The notes: generated by a model from the sequence alone, not told the origin. 64,000 nucleotides of DNA from Opisthocomus hoazin (GCF_030867145.1 NC_134422.1:6575531-6639530), one strand, 5' to 3'; counted from the first letter of the stretch, positions 1 to 14,200 are shown. A program made the numbers and translations.

Positions 1-3000
1 CCAAGAGAAAGACATGTCCATCCGCCTCTCATTTCTATTCCTAGCAATTTTTTTGCTGTCTTCCCTGCTGAGATTCCTTACCTTCTTCAAAAGTTATCCA
101 ATGCTAATTAAGTTAATTTAAGGTTTTTTAATGGCAATGGTAGAGCAGACACCTGCCTGGGCTTGCCGCCTTGATCCTGCATTCATGCTGATGGGTTCTG
201 GGCTCATCCAGCTTCCCAGGCTCCTGGCTGTAGCCCAGGCAGATGTGTTTTTGATGCCCCAGTTGCCCATGTTTGCCCGTAAGCCATTCCTTAAAGGAAG
301 GCTAATGGGAAGGATGCTTTTCTGTCCCGAGAGCCGGACTTCTGCTTCACATTTGGTGCAGCCCAAGCTGGCGGTGGCACTGGCAGGTCTGTGGGGCTGT
401 GCTGGAAAGCCAGGGTGGTACGGCCACCTCTGCACCATGGCTGGGCACAGGACATGTGAGCAAAGTCCCTTTTCCCGTTCTTCGAAGTTCAAAGCAGGGG
501 TGACTCACTCCCAATGAGCAGTGCCACTTTTTGCTGTACCAGAACAGATGCAGCCAGAGAGTCTCTGGGAACTGGAGCTTCCATGTGAGAAACAATTCCC
601 TAAATCACAGCATGAGAATGTCTTACATGATGTGTAAAATGTCTTGGGTGAATTAACGTATCTGACAGGCAAGGAATTTAACTAGCATTCAACCTCGTAT
701 TTAATGAATAGTCCATATGTCCAGAGAAGCAGGTAATTTATAGTCTAACATTTTCTTTTGATCTGTCGTTTGCTCTTTCTCTTTAGAATTAAATCACTTC
801 AAAATGCACAAGGGAAGAAGGCAAAGGGAAGAAGTCTTTTTATTTTTAATTAGAATGTGCTAAATGGTAATAAAGTAATGTGAATACAGTGGAGACCTCT
901 TAAATCCATAACAGTAAATCTATTGCTGCAACAGGTCCATCTTTATCTGGTGTTCATTTAAGAAGGCTTCACCTGAAGTGTAACAGTGACACGGACTGAT
1001 GCTAATAGAGTAATATATTTAAAGAATTCAACAAAGTGTCCGTTGTAGATTGCGATATGCCTTGTAATTTTATTGACAGAGGTTTATTTTGTCCTGAGAC
1101 ATATAAAATGCTTGGTTAAATGGTTTGATTATACAGTACTTTTAAAAAATATGCACTCAACTGATTTCTTGTACTGTGCACCTTGTCAGTGACTAGTCAA
1201 GATGATTTTTAAAATACAAATAATTGGATAGGCACTTAAAAATTAGGATTTCTACTCTGTGTGGCAGAAACAATAATCTGAAAATTACATTCCTTTGTGT
1301 GCAAGTGTTAAGGTATTAGGTAAAACAACATGAAAGGATGTTTTAAAGCCATAGTAGTACAGGAAAGAGATGATTTCTGAACTATAGATACAAACAAAAA
1401 GTTAGGATTTTTTTCTTTATTATTTAAGGAAAATACACAAGACTTTAGACACATTTCCACTGACATTTTTTTTAATCCCTATACATATAGACAGCTTGCT
1501 TCTACTTGAGTAAAAGTGGATTTTGGATATGACTGGAAGCTTTTTTCACCTGAAAGCAATTATCCCCACTTTGTGTGTACAACAGCCTATTCACTCAGTC
1601 CTCTCTGGTCCTGGGAAGCTGAAAAAGGCCCTGGCGACATGAGGTGCTATCTGTACCATTTATTCCTTTGGCTGAGGGGACAAGTGTGGTGTTTGGACAC
1701 GCTACAGGTTAATATGGGAAGATTACTTCATTTCCAGGGTAGCAGGAGGCCTGTTTTTGGAAGCACTACTAATTTGTGTTAGATAGGATGGCTGCTTGGT
1801 TTGAAATGGGGCTATTTTCCTAAAACGACTGTCTTCTCCGCTTCTTTTCTAAGCACTTGATCCTGGGCCAAGGACTCCGGCAGCTCTCCTCTGCCCAAAC
1901 TCGACACTGCATAATGTTGTGGGCTTTGTTAACCATTCCTGTTCCCTGTTTCTCTCACTTTTAGCGCAGATATGTTTTCCTCTTGTCAGAACGAGAATTC
2001 GTGACTTCTTGTTTCAGCATGCTTTGTGAAAAGGAAAGTAAATGATTTCTTGGAGGGATTATTGGTCCTTGAGCATAGGGCTTTGAGGTGCTTATAGGAT
2101 GCATGTGTGGACATACTGTGGAGCTCTTCTACTCTGTGTCTTGATTTGTTTATTGTTGGTGCACTTTGTTCTTTTATTTTTAACTGAGATATTTTAAGAG
2201 ATGTTGCTGCTTTTGCTTTGGTAGAAACAAGCGTGATTGCACACATCATAAGGTTTTGTACCACCAGCTTTTTGCTTTAATCTTAAATGACAGCTACATC
2301 TGTTGGAAGTTTGTTCCTATCTCCTTTCTTTTTTTAAACTCGACAGGTTGAAGAAGCCCTTTCAATGACAGTCTTGGTAGTTGCAGATAGTTTTTGAGAT
2401 GCTCTTCCCAGGCTGTGAGCTGCTCAACGCTTTTTTACCTCCAGTAGAAGTTCCAGACGACTCCAGAGCTTTTGAACCAACAGGCCCTGGGGGGAAAGGT
2501 AGAAGGAGCCACTCATTTAACTTACCCTAGTTGTTCTTTCAGATTCTGTAGAGTGGATTTTGTATCTTATCACACTGGGGTTAAACACAGTGGACTTGCA
2601 TGCAAGTTTAGGTGGCTGATTATGACCAAAGCCTTTCAGAAGTCATAGCAACAGTTTCAGTCAGCATCATTCCATTTTCCTTCTTCTGGAGCCAGGTTTT
2701 TTTTCACCGTTGTAATTTGATGTCAATTTTTCATTGATTCTTCACTGATGATCGCAGGATCATGGGCCACGGTTCCACAGATGTTACAGACATTGTAGTT
2801 CAACGTAATTCACATGATTAATTCCATACATAATATTTTTTATAAGGATGTGGCATTGTTATCAAGGTACGAAAGCATAAAGAGGTGCTTGAAGTTTTTG
2901 TGCTTTGAAGTCCTTGAGCATTACAGTGATGGGTAAAACATCTCAGAGAAAATAGAAAAAAACTGTTAGAAAACGTGATCTCCTCGCAAACACAGACCAA

Positions 3001-4023
3001 AGATTCTGGGTGCTCGCTGAGCCTGCTTTGACAAGACAGTGCCAAAGGCCCGTACATGGGATACAAATCCACCACAGGTATGCTGCTCCTCAATGGCCTG
3101 GCTGGAAGCCAAAACACCCAGTGTTGCCGGTCTGCTGTGAAGGGCCAGAAATCTGTGCGAGAAGCAAGGCTTGCTGCACCTCCTTCAGTTCCCATAATTA
3201 AAAAAAACTAGTCATCATTCAGGTTTCAAGTGTTTTCTGCACCATATGTCTCAATATTTCCATCACGGTATTCTCTATTTACTATTAGTTTAGTCAACTG
3301 GAGGCTGCAACGGAAGATACTTGTCCAGTTATTTTGAATTTTTCTGGGTTTATTCATGTTGACACATTCAATATTAGTATGACACTCTTGATACAACCAC
3401 CGAGACATTGCACGGTGTTTACATTAAGCAGCAGAGAAATCCAACATTACAAAATATGTGAGTGCAGCCTAAATAAACCAAAGGAAGAGAGTGCTTTATA
3501 GAGAAAAAAGAATATTTTCCATAAAATTAAATTTTAGCTCAAAAATTCATATTTTGACCTCAATTAAAATGTTCAGAAAAATCACTTCTAACCTTCTTTT
3601 CTCTGGACTCTGGTGTGGCCATTCATTTTGCTGTAAAGACTGCCTAGAATCTTTATAGACTTGCCTGCGGATATCTCAGTTCAAAGCATTTCCCTCCCAG
3701 CTAGGGGTATTGATCTAACAAGATTTTGTGCAGATACTTCTACCACCTTTAAGATGCTCTCAATGTCCCAAACACCCTTCTTGCTGTAGGTCTGCTTGCG
3801 AACTCCAAGTTCTCATCCTGCATACCGGGACGTGGCCACAAGACAGGATCTCAGCTTTTGCACCGGGTGCATACCCATAGCTCAGGTCAGAAAATTTCCT
3901 GAAATTGTACAAGTTAAAGGATTATATTTCTGCCTCTTTTACCTCTCCTATGGAATTTTTTCTAATTCCAAAATATTTTCAGAAAAAACAATAAAAATCA
4001 GAATGTTATTGCAATGATTGCAT
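1..4023. other. Non-coding stretch, no gene recognised
   Basis: AT-rich sequence with stops in every frame. The longest open frames (about 125-130 codons near 120-520 and 2818-3195) overlap each other on opposite strands and show no domain, signal peptide or splice-bounded pattern that I recognise. A 43-codon ORF at 2399-2530 is treated under findings. I saw no repeat of a known avian family here. It is probably intergenic or intronic DNA. Confidence 0.6.
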
Positions 4024-4148
4024 TATAGAATCATAGAATCTAGGTTGCAAAAGACCTCTAAGATCATCAAGTCCAACCGTCAACCCAACACCACCATGCC
4101 TACTAAACAATATCCCAAAGTGCCACATCTACACGCTTTTTGAACACC
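4024..4148 (-). mobile_element. CR1 LINE 3' end fragment
   Basis: Read on the minus strand this is the 3' terminus of a chicken-repeat-1 non-LTR retrotransposon. The + strand begins with the reverse-complemented terminal repeat (TAGAATCATAGAATC), then the diverged GGTTGCAAAAGACC, AAGATCATCAAGTCCAACC and the TGCCACATCTACACG stretch typical of one CR1 subfamily. Only about 125 bp is present, so it is a strongly 5'-truncated, dead copy with no coding capacity. Such 5' truncation is usual for CR1. The identity is secure from the tail; the 5' limit is approximate. Confidence 0.92.
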
Positions 4149-4849
4149 TATTATAATAAACGTAGACTGGGCTTTCAGCTAGAATTTCAATTTTTTTAAG
4201 CTGTTGCACAATCTCAGGTCATCAGCTCTAGCTGGGGAACATTTCATTTCTCTTCAGCTTCTGCCCTTAAGATTCATATAAGTGTCATTAAACCCAGGAC
4301 ATCAAAGAACACAGAACAGCTCCATAGAAGCAATTCACATCCTTATTTAACCATTAGTTATAATTACTCTAATAGCATAACTTCATTAGTCTTTCTTTTC
4401 CCCATTTAAAAGTAATATGGAATCTTTAGGCAATTATAATGACTAGCTAACACTGTCCAAAAGTAACTCTAAGCCACCAAAATACTTGAAATGCAATCTG
4501 ATAGTAGTTTGAGGTGAAATGAGCTACAAATATTGCCACTAAAATACTATTTTCAGTGAAAATTTTTGCTAAAGATGCTGCAATACTAACCTATATTCAG
4601 CTAAAATGTAGTTAAGTGTGGGTAAAAGTTGACCTTATTATACTGAGTATAATTTCTTGGTAGCTTAGTTGCACTGTGTGTCTTCACTAAAACACAGTAT
4701 TTCACATATAAGAAACTCTCTATGTTACTTCTGTATCAACAATTACTTGAACAACACTGTTAACCTCTGTAGATTTTTTCAAAGATGTTGCTAGTTACAT
4801 TTTACTTAGAGTACTCATTTCTTAAACAAGAAATGTTTGTACAAATATC

Positions 4850-4925
4850 CATATTGATACATATCGCTCTATCGGTATCAATGTTGATATCCATTTGTCT
4901 ATGAATATAGATATCAATATATTAT
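4850..4925. repeat. Degenerate TATC/GATA-rich segment with inverted repeat
   Basis: Several copies of TATCAAT and its complement ATTGATA lie within 75 bp. One pair, ATTGATAC at 4853-4860 and GTATCAAT at 4875-4882, forms a perfect 8-bp inverted repeat around a 14-nt spacer. It probably descends from a decayed GATA-type microsatellite. The alternative is a cluster of CUX/ONECUT-like sites. Confidence 0.5.
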
Positions 4926-6018
4926 TTTTAAATACATATGTATGCATATGCAGTATATAAAAGTGGTAGAATAATATTATATTTTGTAATAAAAAGGAAT
5001 ATGTACCAAACATTATTTTGTTTGTAGTCTTTCTTTACAAAATATTTTATGAACTGAAGCAAGCAAAGAAATGCACCACAATACTGTAAATACGCCATAG
5101 TTGTAGACTCCGGCCACATAACATTATATCACTGTGCTGATCTCCAAGTTCATATAGTTTTTCTCTTTTAGTGAAAATACAACTTAAATATATCTGCATG
5201 CACCTACCACCTTCCCAGCGCACATTGCTATGTACACCAAGGGGAGAATTATAACATTTCCTAATCTGAATTGCTGGAAAGTGGTTGGATTTATGGCTAA
5301 AAACACATGAAAGGCAACTGATTTTGCTTATGTTCCCTGAACTGTCCCATGACTCCAGTTTTTGTGTCACTTCAGCTCCAGATAACTAATCTGTACAGTG
5401 CAAAATGCATCTTTTCTAATCCAGCTAATCTCCCTCCTGTATTTATTTTGTTTCCTGTTCAAGGCCATTTCAAGCTTCTCTAGTCTTTCAAGGAGTTCAA
5501 CATGCAAACGTATTAGAAATGCAATCCGCTTTCACAGTCGTATTATGTTGGTTTCCTAACTACTTTACGAAGAAAAAAAAGGCTCTTGTAGTTTTCTGTG
5601 GCCACTAAATTACACAACATTCAAGCCACAAAGACTTAACCAACGTTTCCTGCTGAGTTTCATTTTGGCAAGGTTTCCCAGCTGCAGTGCAAAAGCAATG
5701 TCTCTGTGTGTGGCACGCTCGAGTGCAGGTGGAATCAGGAAGCGTAACGCCAAGAGATGTACCGTAAACAAGGTACAAGGCTGTAAGTAACAGATTTGAT
5801 CACAGCAGTTTTGGAGGTTTTTTTCAGTTTATCTCTATTTATAGAGCTGAAGTCAGGCTTGTCTTTAAGCACAGGCAGGTGCTGAACAGAGGAGACAGTC
5901 AGGGTCAGCAAAGCACTCTCTGTTGGGATGCTGTGAATGCAGATGCACCCAAGTGTTGCTTCCACCTCGGTATCTGTTCTCCTCTATGCCGGGGAGCAGA
6001 CAAGAGCAAGGCAAAGCT

Positions 6019-6072
6019 GGCCTTGCACCACCACCACACCATATTGGCCTTACATCAACACCACACCTGCCC
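6019..6072. repeat. Two-copy 27-bp imperfect tandem duplication
   Basis: The unit starting GGCCTTGCACCACCACCACACC (6019-6045) is followed at once by a second unit starting GGCCTTACATCAACACCACACC (6046-6072). The first 22 bases differ at three or four positions. It lies in a CAC-rich context, consistent with replication slippage. Confidence 0.7.
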
Positions 6073-8082
6073 TCGAAGAAGTAAGAGCTTATGACTTTCC
6101 AAGCCATTGCATGGGTCCTGACTGGCCAGATAATCCAGAAAAGATGAAACCCAAAGCAGGAGGGATGGAGAGTTTTCACTTGTTCCTGGTGAAGCAAGAG
6201 CTCTGCTGGATATGGTCAGAGAGAACATGTCGGAAAAATTTCAAGATTACCTCTTTAAATTAACAAAAAAATTGAATTACAATTCCTTTATCAAAGACAA
6301 TTTGCACAAAGGTGCATACGCTTAGTTAGGTACATTTTTTAAAAAATAGCTATTTTATTTGGCTATCTACTTCACAGCACTATGCCACTTAATCAAATCG
6401 CTGTGGCAGTGAACATGGTGATACCCTTTCATGAAAGTGCCAGTGTGGGATCCTCGAACATAAAGGAAGCAACAATAGCCTGACTATATTCACAAGATGG
6501 TCTGGACAATCAGATGACCAGATGGAGGAGAGAGAGGCAAAGACTTCACTGCTGGCAAGCACCCAAAGCTTCTTGAACCTCATGTACTCTTCCCTAATAA
6601 ATATGTCATTTCAATACCAGCCATGGTAACGTAGTGATAACAGCAGGAGAATAACTCTCCTTATAATTGTGCGAGACATCCAGATATATTCCCCTGTCTC
6701 CCTGACTAATGTTTCCAATATGACTTGTTAGCTTCTGCAATGATCAAGCAGCTATTAAAGATAAAACTGTGTTAACCTTTTCAAAAATTAGAAGAGCATG
6801 ACTGTAACTGGAACTACAATGGCTTCCCGGAGACTAGAGCAAAAGGGTGAAAGATCATCTGCTGAGACATTACTAAGAGACGTATTATTTATTTAGTATG
6901 CCTGAAATACATGTGAAGGATGTGGTCCCATCCAAATACCTCCTCCTCGCTGTGCGGTTTCTCTAACCAGTGCGAGCAGGTAAGAAGAAAGAACCTGGAT
7001 CAGTTTATAAAAGAGGTAAATAATCTCTCTGATTTATTTCCCTCTCTGACACCTAGTCTAGCAGACTGATCATAGGAAAAGAGCTTTTGAAACTCTGAAA
7101 TCAACTACATTTTTCTTAATGTTGAGTTTAAATTGGACCCCAAACCATTTTAATCCTAAGGAATCTGTGAGAACCAATCCACCCATCACAGTTTGTTTAT
7201 ATTTGTACCTTCAATCACAGACCTCTGAATTAGACACTAACATAATAGTTCATATAGCTAGACCCCCAATGATGACAACAGGGGTTTCATGTCATCCAGT
7301 GAACTGACAATCTAGAGGTGCAGGATATTCAGAAATTGGCTTGTCTGATGTCAAAGGTAAGTACAAAATCATCCTTGACATGCACAAGCTATAATAAAAG
7401 ACAGGTCTTTGTTGACTGATAAGTATAATCTGTAGACTACAAGTGACAAACAGGGAATAAATCCCGACTAGAAATAAAAATGACTGACAGTCAAAAAAAC
7501 CCACAACTTTAGTATACAATGAAAACCTTTTTGGATTTATTTTCTTAAATAAAGTTTTTACTGAAGTTATCAGAGCTGCTGATAGAATAAAGCTCATAAT
7601 AAAAACAGATAATAGCAGTATGAAAATTGCAGGAATGCAATATACAATCCCAGGAACATGGAATATTTATAACTTCTGACTTCTATTAAACTAGCATCTC
7701 AGTCGCATTTTTGAGATTTTAATATCTGCAAGTAATTCATTGTCTTCCCACAAGGATCAGTAAAAAGATCATCTAAAATAATGTGTCCAAATTAACCATT
7801 TCCCTCTCTCAACTCAGGTTAGCAAACACTGCAAACCATCTCAATTGGAAACTGGGTCTTCTGCCTACTTTAGTTGAAGAAAATGGAAAAACCAGACTCC
7901 ATAGGGAAATACATGAAGGGCTAAGCTGCCCTGCATGAAAATGTTTCATAATGTAGGAGCTGCTGTTCTCTCAACAGATCTAAAATACAACCCATAAAAA
8001 CTCAGGCAAGGGAAGAGTGGGGTAGGCAATGATGAAAAGTGCCTGATTTAGAGATAAAAGAGAGATTTCTCCCTGAACCTGG

Positions 8083-8292
8083 ATGTTGGTGGTAATTTCC
8101 AATACCAGAAATTTGCCCCAAATGAGCAGTTCAGCAATTGTTGACCTCATCGCCCTGATGCCTACCAGCAAAGAACAATCTACTCCAGAAGTCATAGAAA
8201 ATGTAGGCAGTCCCCAGGAAGCAGTGGACCTCATGGAGTCTCCTTCGGTGGCCACCCAGCAAAGAATGAGCAGTGCAAGTAATTTCTCATAA
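8083..8292 (+). other. Open frame, weak exon candidate (hypothetical)
   Basis: An ATG-initiated frame of 69 codons. Its later part (from about residue 14) has a low-cysteine, Ser/Glu/Pro/Val-rich composition resembling a disordered protein segment. A CAG that could serve as a splice acceptor ends at 8108, preceded by a mediocre pyrimidine tract, and a weak donor-like CAA|GTAATT lies near 8280. I recognise no family. A 91-codon open frame runs antisense over the same bases (7980-8255), which weakens the case. It may simply be a chance open frame. Confidence 0.15.
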
Positions 8293-11200
8293 TTTCTCAG
8301 TTTATTATTTTTATTTTATTAAGAAACTTAAAAACAGAACAATCCCAAATTGTTCAGCAAAACCATTTTGAGCTCTAGGCAAGAGTATAATTTTCTTATA
8401 ACATGTTTCCTTACTTCAGCTGCTCTCCCCACGTCTAGTCATGAGATGAACAGATGTGCATCCGCCATGTTACACACCTTTCTCATCTTGCACCTCATGC
8501 AAGACTCCAAAACTGTGGGACAAAATAGGCTTCTCTCGTATTTGCGTGAACAAGGCAGCCAGGGATATGATATTTTACATATCCTGTATGATACTGGAGT
8601 ATCAGAGTTCCATCTGCTCAATAAAATATTTGCCTATGAAAAGAAATAGAGGAAAAATAATCTCCCTTTTTCCCTCATGGAGGATAAGTATTAACATGGT
8701 ATTAACAAGCCAATGTTTGTTCTGAACTACACTAATACAGAGAGATGCTGTTTGCCCAAGGAGGACATGTACTAGGTCATTCTCTTCCTTCACTCTGTTC
8801 ATGTAGCTGAGAGGGACAATCATGCAGGGACACATAAAGCCTCAGCGACACCCAGTCCATGCTCTAGAAGATTTAATAACAAAAAGAGATGGAAAGGCAA
8901 AGTTTCCTGGAAAAGGAACTTGAATCTAATAACAAAAAACAGTTGACAGCTAAAAGAAGTACGAGAGTCCCAGTAGGGGTCCAGTTCCACTTCTAATCTG
9001 AGCAGAGCTGTGAGAAGTTGGTGCAGTACCTGGGAAACTCAGACCTCGTTCCCAGCACTGTGTTTCAGTGGAGGGGTGAAATATCGCAGGCATAAAATTT
9101 CTATTAAACTGGGACAAAAATGGAGTACTGTAATACTTATATGTAAATTATTAGAGAATAAGAGGGCAATACTAAAGCTATCAACTAGAAAATTACTTCA
9201 GTATTGTAGCATATAATTTTTTTCAAACATAAACTTTGTGAAGTCAGAGATACTAAGAAAAAAATTCTATAAATCCCTCTGGTAATAAGCAGTGGAATTA
9301 AAATCCAAGCAAAATTAAATTCCAGAAGATTAATGTTCCTTTTTATATTTTGATGACAACTATAAACATAATGTAATTTTGTGAATTTACAGCTTTAAAA
9401 TGCAAGCTGATACCCCACAATGGTGCAATTTAAGTCACAAAGCAAACAAGTACTTTTAATTCTAATGTCCCCACAGATAAATTTTGCAGTAGCAATGAAA
9501 TGGCCTTGAATTTCTTAACTACCATTTAAAATAATACAGAAAAAGTAAGTAATTTATATTTTAAGCCTTGTCTTATTTAAAATATACGCAGCAGTGTGTT
9601 GATAATAGTTGCATATCATCAAAGTAGACGGCCCAGATGCCTGAATACAAAGCCTGGGGTATCCTTCGCCAAAAAGATCTTGTAAAGTTCTGTGGCTTAA
9701 ACTGCATATTTCTTTTTCTCACTCCTCTGAGATATAAGCACTTTAGTGGCAATGACCTTGTTAAGCCTTTTGAAAAATCATTAAATAGCCTATGAGGACT
9801 CTCAGTTCACTGGAGGGTGGAAGAATATGGGAATCCTGGTGGACTAGTTGGAGATAACATGGTGCCCTGGAGCAAACAAGGGAAAACTGGAGGGCTCCTT
9901 CACAGAAATAATGAGTATTCTGCATTATCCGGTTTGTACACTACACACTTCCCACCACCACCACAAATACTTGCATAAACACAATAAAGAAAGAGGGAAA
10001 ATTCCAAAAAGAGTGAGGGGAAAGACCAGGTAACATAACCAGAAAACAATTTTAGGAGAAGATACAACGTGAAGGAGGTGTTCAGACACCTTGCAGAACT
10101 TCAACTGGAAGTCAAGTGGCAAGGCACAACTCCTGCTGTTTTCCTCAGTGTCTTGCCCGTAGTCTCAGTACCAGGGGTTTTTGCAGTAAGATAAAGTTGT
10201 ACCCTTGTTGAGAGAAAACAGAAGTTCTGTACAAATAATAAAAGTGTCCCTGCCCATTTTCACACTTGGAAATTGTGCTAAATTTGCCCAGCTGAAATTT
10301 TCTCTTCGGATATCCTCTACAGAACATTTGGGGAAAATGGACACCTTATCTCCACTGTGTCTCTAATTCTTTTAAAAATTCTAATTATGCTTTAAAAAGG
10401 ATTCCCCATCCCTGAAGCCAGATTTCTTTTGCTTCTGTTAGATAAAATGCAAACAAAAAAGATCACCTAAGTTTTTTCCATATGTATTTGGCCTATCAGC
10501 AGAATGTAATCCTAAAAGGACATTTAAAATCTATTTTCCTCACCAGTATTTTTTCAGAAATCATTTCTCACAGAGCACAAATGTGCATAATAACCCACTT
10601 GGATGAATAAGCAGACAAAACATTAGGAGAACAATGTCATGTCGTTGCCATAGAAGTGACATAGTCACGCTGCAGAGTAACAGGTTTCAGAGAAATCTTT
10701 AGGGGATTTCACAATTGAAGGTCCTGTTTCCACCGAAATCACAACAAAACCTCCATTAACTGCGCAGAAACAGGTCTGGCCCTACACCAGCTGCAGAGCG
10801 AGTATGACAAGAAGAAGGGAGGAGACCAGGACAGCGTGAGATACCACGGGCAGGAAGGGGCAAGAGCCTTGGCGCCTGCCACTTGCGTTCAATTAAATCC
10901 ATAGTCTTGCTAGCAAAAGAGGGATTTTGCTGCATCTTGCAAAGAGAGATAATGGATTGGAATCAGAGTCTCTGAGCAGCTGCTCCAACATCTCCAGCTC
11001 CCCAGGGCTTGCCTCAAGGGCAGGGATCAGCCATGGGACAATGTAGAAGACTTTGGCCTGACCCAAGAGCACCGGGTTTCAGCACTGCTGGGGCTTGCTT
11101 GTGCCTCAGCTGGTTTCCACGTGCTTTGGCAATTCCCTCCCAGACAGCCTAGGCTAGTTTTTGTTCCAGGCTCACTCACTGTTACTCTGGTTTCCAAGCT

Positions 11201-14200
11201 AATGAATGCACTGCTAGCCCTATCAAGAAGAAACATATGCGGTACCCTCCACTGACATCCCTACAAAAATATTTTTAAATGCAGAATTATAACAGCCATT
11301 AAATATTTAATATTAAGTAACCCGTGGGAATTTTAATGTATTATACTTGAAGAGAATACGTTCGGTAATAATAGAAGGGTGAAAAGAAATGCAAAAGCTG
11401 TTTCATCTGAAAGCACGTAGCAATTTTAACTTGTATTTTATCTATGAACCCATAAAATTTATATGGAAGAAATTAAATGTGTAAAATGATTTATAGGTGG
11501 ATTAAAAAGGCTTGCAATTTTTTTAGTTTCATACATCTTCATGAAAACAGTTATAAATCTCTGTATCTTCAATTGCTTATCCAAGTTCTACAGAAACAGC
11601 ATAAACAGAGCAAGCAATTATCTGTAATAAACTTTTTCTTTAATATTGTGGCATTCACCCTTTCATAAAACTATACATCACAATTTATCTTGTGCTTTAT
11701 TAGAAAAATGAGATTTTTTTTGTTAGGTTCACATATTTTTCACAGCTGTACAGAAACTATCATCTTCCTGATAGGGTGATCCAGTCATTAAGTGTTAACA
11801 AAATAATCATGCAATTTAATCTGTATTTCTGCAAATTAATTTATATATATATAAAATGATGTTTTCTCCCTCATACACCACAGAATTCTCAAAACTCTAG
11901 AAAATTCCTTTGTAAGTGTGCTTCTCGGAGTAGTTGAAAAATCAGTTTCCATTATAGCCAATGCTGACATTTCAAATTATAATTTGAGCAGTGTTTCCTG
12001 GGGTTCAGGCATTGACTTTGACACTCAACAGAAGAGTTCGATGTTTTTTGTGGCAGCCATCTAAAAGTGTTCAATTTGAATTGGCGTCAGCTATGTTGAA
12101 GAAAAGCTCCACAACGGTGGAAGATGTGGGATTTTTCAGAAAAGCGATCTTAGCCCCCAGTCTACATCCTACAATAGAAGTGTTATCGTTTACTTGGAGT
12201 AATGCCTAGGATGGGTAATCAGGGCTCTGCGAAGCACAGAACAAATCTCAGAGCAGAGGTGACCTGGGAGCAGAATGAGAATGCTTACGTGATTTGGAGA
12301 GCAAACCCCCTCATATTAATTGCAATAGATGCAGAGTATATTGCTTGTATATTGTGGTATAAACAAGCCCCCAGACTCTGCTTTGAATAAAGAAAAAGAC
12401 AAGCTATGGAAAAGAAGGTTTATCTCTATGTACAAAGAGTTGTAGTTAGGCTGTATGAGGGTTTCAGAAGAGACGACATTTGTAAATGGGATGGAGATGT
12501 GCCAGCACTACAGGTCAAGCCATGAGGTGTTCAACCCTGCTCTTCACCTAACGACACTACAGCCAGAAATAGAATTTTAATCCCACATAACACTCTTCTG
12601 GTGTATTAATATATGCAGTAGAGTTTCCATGCAGTGCTTGCTCATTGTCATATTCCGCAACCTGCACTGTGTGTGTTAAACTTCATGCAAATTGCTCAGA
12701 TTTTGAGGTCGTGGTAGACAGTTTTGCCTTGGGTAACCAAAGCTTCGAGTCAGCTGTTTCACGTACGCACACCAAGTCGCTGCTGGCATGGATGGTATCA
12801 GAGACAGACCCTAGAATCTGCAGACTCCAAAAGGCAGCTCGTAAATGAGGATGTCTGACACCGTTATCAGTAGCTGTAGACAGCTTTTAATCCCTGTGGG
12901 CCTTCAGTAGCTCAGACATGTACATCCTGACTGCAGCCCACACAATGCTTCACCTTAGCATGAAATCACTGTTGGCTCTTGATGCGAAGATGCTGGCATA
13001 ACTGACGGCATAAATCTGTATGTCTCATACCCTGCGTACTGGATAAATCACAACAAACCACATGCCTACTCAGTGTAGTGTTCTGCTTCGCAAACAGGGA
13101 AATCAAGATTATAGTTACAGCAGTAAAAACACACTGGTTGAAATTTGGACGTTTAGGCAATCCGTGCAACCTAAGCTGCTCAGGCTGGCCGTGAGTCTGG
13201 GTTCATTCGCAGCTAAGCCTCAGACAGCGGGTGGTTGGGCCTAGTGGAGTCATTCTTGTGCTTCACTGCAAGACAGAAGCTGTGTAACCTGCATTGCAAG
13301 AGGCTGGTTTTCCCAGGAGCTCTGAGTCTCTGTCCATTGCCTTCATTGTCCATAGCACAGGAATGTCTATCTGTCACTGTCCCGGTTTATGTCTGCGATG
13401 AAGAAAACAATACAAAATGTCTCTAGCTGATATTGCAAAAGCAGTCTTATATTTAAGAGATCCTACCAGATCACTGTGCTCATTTCTGCCTTCTACCCAT
13501 CTCAAGAAGCCTCAGAGCAGTGAAAAGTTTCCACCATGTTTCCTGAAAGCAGACGGATCAACTGGACACTCCGCCCAATTCACTTTCATCCTTCTAATTA
13601 ACCAAAAGTACATAATTTTTACTGCAAACCTCTTCCACACCTACTTGCCTTTACATTTAATCTCTCAAATCCTACTGTTAGCAGCAAGGGCCAGATTCAA
13701 ATAACAAGCTGATCCGTTTAAAAGAAAACTACTTCTGTCTTGAGCAGCTCTGTGAATTCCTGGGATTAATAGTATTTTGCTAGGCCCTGCTGGCAAAGAG
13801 CAAAATAATTGCACTGAATTTGGGATGGCTACATGGATAAGGCAGCTGGTCAAACCTTCTTACCTTGGTGCTCTCTGTTTCACCACATGTAGCAGCTGAT
13901 CCAACCCATCTGAAAATATATCTGAAACATCAGGAGTAGCTTAGGCTGGGTAACCTCCGTGGTTTCCATCCCCAGCTGAGGCTTCCCTGAGTCATCGCCC
14001 CTTTGCAGGATGTTGCAGACGATGTGACAGCTACTGCATTACCAATGTTTTCTGTCAAATGCATTAGGTTAATCCAATATCAGCCTCCCCTGAAGGCAAG
14101 TGATGTGAATTTTTTCCTGGAGGAGTGTTTTTGCCTTAACTGACTGGGTGATGGCTATCTCACACAAGGCAGCTGAATTTCAGTGATATAACTCCCACTC

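Larger units (their letters stand above)
4149..8082. other. Non-coding stretch, no gene recognised
   Basis: AT-rich DNA. It contains a cluster of GATATC/ATTGATA-like words at 4850-4925 and a short tandem duplication at 6019-6072, both listed separately. Open frames of up to about 110 codons (5047-5370, 5865-6263) overlap on both strands and look random. No transposon end or RNA gene was recognised. Confidence 0.55.

Noticed and set aside
10731-10905. 57-codon + frame with a Lys/Glu/Asp-rich middle
   Set aside because: Short, no splice sites of quality at either end, and no family resemblance.
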